Positions 44,101-53,100 of a stretch of DNA of 64,000 bases are shown in pieces (the first letter of the stretch is position 1; every line of letters begins with the position of its first letter). The translations under genes were made by a program, and so were the position numbers. The DNA is taken from NCBI GenBank assembly GCA_947044405.1, contig CAMRHE010001101.1, forward strand, positions 62,001 through 126,000, written 5' to 3'. Origin of the DNA: Leptodactylus fallax. Lineage: Eukaryota; Chordata; Amphibia; Anura; Leptodactylidae. The notes under the pieces were generated by a model. It was not told the DNA's origin, did not search any database, and saw nothing but the letters and a program-made list of their open reading frames with translations.

Positions 44101-47100
44101 CTCTAAACCACTGATTGGAGGGGGTCCTGGATGTTGGACCACTGCTGACCTATCCTATCCTGAAACATCCCTTTAAGGGTAGGTCCACGTGGTATATACA
44201 CTGGATGCAAATAATCTGCTCATGAATCACGTGTAGATTTTTCATGTAATTTGCTGCAGATTTGCCCAGAATTCACACTGTGCATTGTAAAGGGTGAACT
44301 CTGCAGAGAAAATCCACATCACAACATGACAAAATCCGCACTGCAGGTCCGCTTCTGTGTATTCCGTGCAGATGTTATCTCATTCACACTGACGCTGCTG
44401 TAAACGCTGAAGATTATTTTGCCCACAATTCAATTGTGGAAAATCCTCAGCACATCTGTCCTATGTGAACATGCCCTAAGTGTCACAATGCAGGAGACTC
44501 CACTTACTCCTTGTCACTGTCATAGTCGATGTACTCCACCTTCTCCGACCCTGACGGTAATGGCAGCAGCGTCTTCCCCCGCACCTGTCCCGCCATTACA
44601 AAGGTGCTGCTCTTCAGGTTACTGACATGGCGCATGACGTCCTGGGACACCACGTGCGGCCAGTCCTGATGGTTCTTCTGATTGGCCAAGACTGGGACGA
44701 TGACCTGTGAGGAGAGGATGGAGAGACGGTTACATCACATTACGTCAAGGAAATAAGAGTCGACACTCTAAGGTAGTCAGGTATACAGTGTCTACCTCCA
44801 GCTGCTTGTCTGTTCCCATACTTTACACTGCAGCTTTGCTGACTATAAGCACAGCACGAAGCAAATGGAGAGAAGATTCCATCACAGCAAGAACAGAATG
44901 ATAATAAACTAAAAAAGATCACACACAGACAAAGGGGAGGAGTCATCTTATGGGGGAGGAGCCTGGAGATCAGCTCTAATGTGACACCATATAGATGATA
45001 TACATTATTTATACAATCCCTCCTGATATTATAGATGTGTTATCTGAGATGACACCCGTTACACACCACACACGGGCCCTGCCGCCATTACTGCGGGCCC
45101 AAACAATACTAAGATTTGTCAGCTCTATGCGTTATTTACAGTAAATTTTACATGAGGGCGGGCGATGGAGACAAATGAATCTCATCATAGTTATTAATGT
45201 AATCCAGCGAGTCCACATAAATAATCCGCACATCACGGCCATTACTCATGATAAGAAACTAAATAAACTGAAGACAGAGCCGGGAATCTCTAAAAACTGG
45301 TTTTTTCTGCCCCCCTGCCCCGCCCCGATTCCGGGGGGGGCGGGCAAATTTTTTTAGCCCCACACAGAAAAACGGGGGCTTTTTGGGGGGGGGGGGGGGG
45401 GGGGCGTTTGTATTACAAAAGGGGTTATAACTTTTTGTTGGGGGTGGGGTATTGTATTTTTTGTATAGTGTGTGTGTAGGGGGGGAGTGGGTGGTGTGGT
45501 GTTGTGTTGTATAAGATGTGGTATGTGTTGTGTTTTTTTTGTGTGGGTTGGGGGGGGGGGGTGGGGGGGGGTTTGTGTTTTTTTTTATAGGATGTAACTC
45601 AGGGTCAGTACAGGATAAGTAATGTAATGTATGTACACAGTAACTGCACCAGCAGAATAGTGAGTGCAGCTCTGGAGTATAATACAGGATGTAACTCAGG
45701 GTCAGTACAGGATAAGTAATGTAATGTATGTACACAGTAACTGCACCAGCAGAATAGTGAGCGCAGCTCTGGAGTATAATACAGGATGTAACTCAGGATC
45801 AGTACAGGATAAGTAATGTAATGTATGTACACAGTGACTGTACCAGCAGAATAGTGAGCGCAGCTCTGGAGTATAATACAGGATGTAACTCAGGATCAGT
45901 GCAGGATAAGTAATGTAATGTATGTACACAGTAACTGCACCAGCAGAATAGTGAGCGCAGCTCTGGAGTATAATACAGGATGTAACTCAGGGTCAGTACA
46001 GGATAAGTAATGTAATGTATGTACACAGTAACTGCACCAGCAGAATAGTGAGCGCAGCTCTGGAGTATAATACAGGATGTAACTCAGGGTCAGTACAGGA
46101 TAAGTAATGTAATGTATGTACACAGTGACTGCACCAGCAGAATAGTGAGTGCAGCTCTGGAGTATAATACAGGATGTAACTCAGGATCAGTACAGGATAA
46201 GTAATGTACTGTATGTACACAGTGACTGTACCAGCAGAATAGTGAGCGCAGCTCTGGAGTATAATACAGGATAAGAAATGTAATGTATGTACACAGTGAC
46301 TGCACCAGCAGAATAGTGAGCGCAGCTCTGGAGTATAATACAGGATGTAACTCAGGGTCAGTACAGGATAAGTAATGTAATGTATGTACACAGTGACTGC
46401 ACCAGCAGAATAGTGAGCGCAGCTCTGGAGTATAATACAGGATGTAACTCAGGGTCAGTACAGGATAAGTAATGTAATGTATGTACACAGTAACTGTACC
46501 AGCAGAATAGTGAGCGCAGCTCTGGAGTATAATACAGGATATAACTCAGGATCAGTACAGGATAAGTAATGTAATGTATGTACACAGTGACTGTACCAGC
46601 AGAATAGTGAGCGCAGCTCTGGAGTATAATACAGGATGTAACTCAGGGTCAGTACAGGATAAGTAATGTAATGTATGTATACAGTGACTGCACCAGCAGA
46701 ATAGTGAGCGCAGCTCTGGAGTATAATACAGGATAAGTAATGTAATGTATGTACACAGTGACTGCACCAGCAGAATAGTGAGCGCAGCTCTGGAGTATAA
46801 TACAGGATGTAACTCAGGATCAGTACAGGATAAGTAATGTAATGTATGTACACAGTGACTGCACCAGCAGAATAGTGAGCGCAGCTCTGGGGTATAATAC
46901 AGGATAAGTAATGTAATGTATGTATACAGTGACTGCACCAGCAGAATAGTGAGTGCAGCTCTGGAGTATAATACAGGATGTAACTCAGGATCAGTACAGG
47001 ATAAGTAATGTAATGTATGTACACAGTGACTGTACCAGCAGAATAGTGAGCGCAGCTCTGGAGTGTAATACAGGATAAGTAATGTATGTATGTACACAGT

Positions 47101-50100
47101 GACTGTACCAGCAGTATAGTGAGCGCAGCTCTGGAGTATAATACAGGATGTAACTCAGGGTCAGTACAGGATAAGTAATGTAATGTATGTACACAGTGAC
47201 TGCACCAGCAGAATAGTGAGCGCAGCTCTGGAGTATAATACAGGATAAGTAATGTAATGTATGTACACAGTGACTGTACCAGCAGAATAGTGAGCGCAGC
47301 TCTGGAGTATAATACAGGATAAGTAATGTAATGTATGTACACAGTAACTGTACCAGCAGAATAGTGAGCGCAGCTCTGGAGTATAATACAGGATGTAACT
47401 CAGGGTCAGTACAGGATAAGTAATGTAATGTATGTACACAGTGACTGCACCAGCAGAATAGTGAGTGCAGCTCTGGAGTATAATACAGGATAAGTAATGT
47501 AATGTATGTACACAGTAACTGTACCAGCAGAATAGTGAGCGCAGCTCTGGAGTATAATACAGGATGTAACTCAGGGTCAGTACAGGATAAGTAATGTAAT
47601 GTATGTACACAGTGACTGCACCAGCAGAATAGTGAGCGCAGCTCTGGAGTATAATACAGGATGTAACTCAGGATCAGTACAGGATAAGTAATGTAATGTA
47701 TGTACACAGTGACTGTACCAGCAGAATAGTGAGTGCAGCTCTGGAGTATAATACAGGATGTAACTCAGGATCAGTACAGGATAAGTAATGTAATGTATGT
47801 ACACAGTGACTGTACCAGCAGAATAGTGAGCGCAGCTCTGGAGTATAATACAGGATGTAACTCAGGATCAGTACAGGATAAGTAATGTACTACTATTGGT
47901 CAGGGCACTCAGAAACCTCAAACATATTGTACAAGGCATACTGCGCAGAAAACCCAACTTTCTATAATTTCATGATGATTTTGCAGACTCTGATATACTG
48001 CCCATATACCAGAGTGACTTGTAATAATGCAGACATCATCATGACCACACTTCCTATTCAGTCAGACAGCTAACCACATAATGAGTGTGAATAGCTGTCA
48101 ATGCTCTCTGCAGGGGAGGCCTCAGGACAATGCTCCGTCCCTGTGGCAACTGTACACATAAACTTGTCACTGATAATGACCGGTGCCCCTTTAACCCCTG
48201 CAATTCCATAGAAGAAGTGAATGCCCGGTAAACCGCTTATCCCTGTGTCAATAGAGAAGCTGAGCTATGGATTATCTGCAGTGTACTGTATAATCAATAG
48301 GCAGGGGCTGTCTATGGCTTTGTGCCTGCATGCATCTTATGTAACCATAGCTTACGGATGTCAGAAAGAAGGTTTCCCCTACATGAGATCCCACCATGAC
48401 CCAGGACAGAGATCTGCGGCATCTGAAGGGTGACCAAGTCATAGAACGGCAGATGTAGGTCCTGACAAGGCTTCCCCTCAAGGCAGTTTGCTGAAGGAGC
48501 AAGAACCCAAACCTGTGACTAACCACTGATCGGCGGCACACTGTAGGGATCCAGTCTATCGCTCAGCTGATACGCAGAGAATGGAGCAGGACGCAGACAG
48601 CGCTGTTCGCTGTGTAGTGGCCTGACCAGGTATTACAGATCAGCACCCATGAATTTGAAAGGGACTTAATCTGTAGTGAGCCGGCTCAGCCACCACACAG
48701 AGAACAGCGCGGTCTGCTTCTGATGGGGGGTGCCGGGTGTCAGACCCCCACATGTCTGATATTAGGGATCTATGTATAGGACAGGACATCAATATTTTTA
48801 TCCCAGAAAGGCAGGAGAAGATGCAAATCAATGAAAAAAAAATCAATGGAAGAAACTTCTCCTTCCTGTTGGATAAACTTTAGGCTTTAATCACATGGTG
48901 GTTTTACAAGGTGAGTGTAAGCCGAGTGTCCTCCAGATCCCAGTGTCCGCTCCGCTAATTATTCAGATCCATTTAAAAAACCGCATCCTTTTCGCTACAT
49001 GGGGTATTAGCCTAAGGCTGGAGCCCCACATTGCAAATATGCCGTGGCAAATAACGCTTTGTATTACATTACCTGCAAAGTGGATGAGATTCTGACTAAT
49101 CCCATCCACACATTGTGGACTTTATGTGAAAAACGCTGTGGAAAAAACCTAATGTATTTCTGCCACAATCTTTTTCGCAGCGTTTTTTAGCAGCAATTAA
49201 TTTAGCCTCAAGGAGTTTTGCAGAAAGTAGTTGTCAAGGAAGGAAATGACATGTGCAGGGGTGGATGACTTTTTAGGCTGCATGCTCACGGAGCGGTAGC
49301 CGCATGTGGCCAATACATGCACAATATAATCATGCATTTATTGGCGGTCGGACGTGGCTACCGCTCCATGTGCATGCACCCTTATTAACAAAGTGGCATG
49401 CTGCCGCAGGGTGCAGTTTTGTAGGTGCAGATATATAACACATATAGTAGGGATTCTCAGGCCGTTGGGTCCAGTCTGACATTGGCCTCACCTTGACGTC
49501 TATTCAGATGAGGGAGCGCCAGCGCTTTGTGGACTTGACCTATCAATCAGTGTCAGTAAGCAATTACTGACTGAGCAAACATCAGCCTGTGGTTTTTTTA
49601 CAGCTTGATCACAAGGAATTGGCTGCAGTTCTTGCTACTAACCCAAAAACTTCTGCAGAATAAGACAAAATCTGTAACACACATTCATGGGTTAATCTGC
49701 ATCCCAACAGCAAACAGCGCCAAGCACAGGAGTGCAGCTCATTCCTGAGAATGCAGAGAGGACCTTTCACCATCTCCACCAACCCCAGTTCTTTGCGTCC
49801 TTTAATAGGTGCCGATCGGCTGATTCTGGCACAGTTGGAACCTTTTCTCTAGTCCCCACCATTATTGAGTAATCGGTGCTGTTAGTTTTGTTGCCTGATA
49901 CTCTAATTAGACTCTCTAAAGGCAAGTGGGCGGTGTTGGACAGAAGCAGACAAGGGGGCGCGAGTCAGAGCTCTGACACTGTCCACCTTGGACTGAAGCT
50001 CTGAGTCACGCCCACTTGCCTGCTCCTGTCTGACACCACCCACTTGACATTAGAGAGCCTAGTTAGCACATCAGACACCAGCGCGGTCCGGTCATACTCG

Positions 50101-53100
50101 CCTGTCCCCGGTGTCTCCCAGCGCAGTCCTGTCCTGCTGCTCTGCTGTCTTGTTTTGCTGGAGGCCCCGCTCCACTGTGACGTCCCCGCTCCACTGTGAC
50201 GTCCCCGCTCCACTGTGACGTCCCCGCTGCACTGTGACGTCCCCGCTGCACTGTGACGTCCTGTGTCCCTTTCCTTGGGCCGCTGATTGGCCTCAGTGGT
50301 CACATATAACGGAGAAAACACTGGAGCATCAGGACAGTGCTGGAAGGTGACAGGTGAGTATGTGGTTGTTATATAAATATCCTAGACAACCCCTTTAAGT
50401 TCTGGTGCTTCCGTTTTTTCAATATCTGTGCTAGCTGTGAATGGAAACCTTCCTGTTTACACCCAGAGCCTGGAAACCTGCACAAAGCGACTACTGAGGG
50501 TTTAGAAAAACTGTTTCCAGTGTATGTAATCCATCATTACCTAGTCTTGCTCACACAGATGTTGATTTGTTACAACGTATCAGTGTTAAAAGACAATACA
50601 ACCTCTAATAGCAGCTATTACAGTTTCCACAGGGGTTGTCACCTAGCTTTCTGCAGACCCCGAATAGCACACAATCTGCATTGTTAAGCAGTTACGTTCC
50701 CAAAACTTCCTCTCCTCTAATGATATGACATAGTGTCGGCCTTCACCGCCACATCAGATTCTATTCACTAACTGACCCAATAAAAATGTGAATGCTGATG
50801 GAAGAAAACTTGAAGCTGTTTGCACCGCAGCCATGGTGGCTCCTATTGAACTCCATGAAGTGTAAGTGGCGGGCAGGAGCAGCTGTGATCCCATACCTAC
50901 CCCAAAAAGACCATTCATCCCTGGCATCATGTACTTAATGTCATTCAATACGTGAGCTGCTCTGTACTAACCCAGCGACCCCGCACCGCCAGGTAGCACA
51001 TAAATGCCACTTGTGTCTGCTCTGAATACAAGGAGCACAAACTCCAGGGTGAGACTGACGGCGGCGGTAACTGGAGACGTCTCTTATTATGATATGAGGC
51101 ATTGTTGGCGTTCTCATCTAAGACTTAATCGCCTAATGGGATGTGAGGTCCGATATAAAGCGGCGGGAGGTGTGTGGGGGGTTATTATGGGGACGTCTTA
51201 TAATGAGGCAGTAATAGGAGTCCTCAGAATCTGCATTATTCATTTTTGCAGTCTGGATCATATCCACGCATTATTGAGTTTGTAAAAACATGTCGGGCGA
51301 GGAGGATGAATAACGGGTCAGCGATCTGGATCATCGACCAGATGGGAACATGGTCACAATATTAACCATTTACTAACAGCAGTGCAACTCTACCAAACAA
51401 CTGCTCAGTGACAACCAGTAATAGCAGCCATCAATGAGCCTGCAGACCCAGAATCAATCAGGACTGCTATGCAAACTGTAGGGTGTGTCAGTCCATGCTA
51501 GGATTCTATTCATGAACTGGGAAGATTGGGATAAACAGTGTTATATAAACTGGTATTGTACTGCATGAAAAACAGAAAACACAAAGTAACAGAAGCGCAT
51601 AGATTGGCAGTATACTCTGCCGTAGGTACACAGTAGCAAATGTCACCCATAGGGTCATACTGTAATACCAAGATGGAGGCAAAAAGGAGTCTTTTGGCCC
51701 CTATGTAGTGAATGGCACCTTATGGATGCTTACCTACCTCACATATAGCTCAGTATGCACACAGCCTTACGCTAGGTTCACACCTGTGTTCAGGTCTTCA
51801 CTCTTCGGGTCTGCTTGGGGACCCGTGGAAAACCAAAGACCCCATAGAATACAATGGGGGTCCACCAGGTTTCCGCCTGAAATAGGCGGAGAGAATTATT
51901 TTAAGTGGAAAAGAGTCCCCGAACGGTCACCCAACGCAGGTGTGACCGCAGCCTTAGCCCCCTTGCACACGACTGTATGAATGGTCAGTGTGTTAGCCCC
52001 CTAGTACACTGATCCATTCATTTCTATGGGCCCGTACACTTGACCGTGAATGACATCCGTCTGTCCCCTGTGCCCCGCCCGTGCCTTCATTAACGGCAGC
52101 CGGTTAGCACATGCATGGTCATGTGCAACTAGCTTTAGGCCCATTGCAGAAGACCGTGTTTAATTTGCGGTCCGCAAAATACTGTTCAGTATTCAGCTTT
52201 TGCGGACCGTGTCATCATTGTGCCCGCAAAAACGGACAGCATTGCTTCAGGGTGTCACCCGTATTTGCGGATCCGGACACACTGAACCAAAAAACCCCCT
52301 GTGGGTAGCTAGGTAACTGTTCCGCAAATACATACATCACACGGAATACATCAGGTTTTTACTCTCCTATAGGCTTCTATGGGCAAGTCCGTGCCGCAAA
52401 CACTGAGCAGAATAGGACCTGCTCTGAGTTTTGCGGCATGGACTCTCGGCTGCACACAGATCCGTGAAATACATGGTAGTATGCTTGGGTCCATAGGAAA
52501 TGAATGGGTTAGTGGGCTATACAGGAAAAACACGGATATCATACTGAAATAGCGCACAGTCGTCTGTTGTTTTTCATAGACCAAGAGACACCATTTTTTT
52601 TCTCTTCTATACTCGGCCATTCAAGTCTATGGGCTGGTGAAATAGAACAGACAGCAGACGGACGTCATCTTTGTGTTATCCATGTACTGTCCGTTTTTTA
52701 CATTGCTAAGTGATTGCTGAAAAATAAAGACGACGACGTCTGGTTTTTCATTCTTACAGACGTAGATAGCACATGGATCAGACACGGAAGATCACCCAGC
52801 TTTGCACCGATCCTGAACGGTTTAGCAGGGTTACATTCCCTCTACCCTCTCTATGGTCTGTTACGTTGTCACACTACCCCCGCGCTTCAGCTGTTAATCA
52901 TTGCAGGATGGAAAGTATTTCAGCTTTTTATCCCTGACCATTGTGTACACTCCCTGACAAGCTGAGCAGAACTAATCTGGCTCATACATATGTGCAGTTT
53001 GTTACAGTGTATCAGCACAAGGCCTCATGCACACAGCTATATTACAACTCGGTTTTGTACCAAATTATTATAAGACTCCCGTCCTCGTACATTCATACAC

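Noticed and set aside
45605..47804. Series of overlapping minus-strand frames of 75-295 residues with [16 protein letters not shown]
   Set aside because: Translation of the 97-bp minisatellite; its length leaves a remainder of 1 when divided by 3, so each unit shifts frame.
50063..50321. Minus-strand frame with [20 protein letters not shown] repeats
   Set aside because: Translation of the five 19-bp tandem repeats; no homology or splice support.
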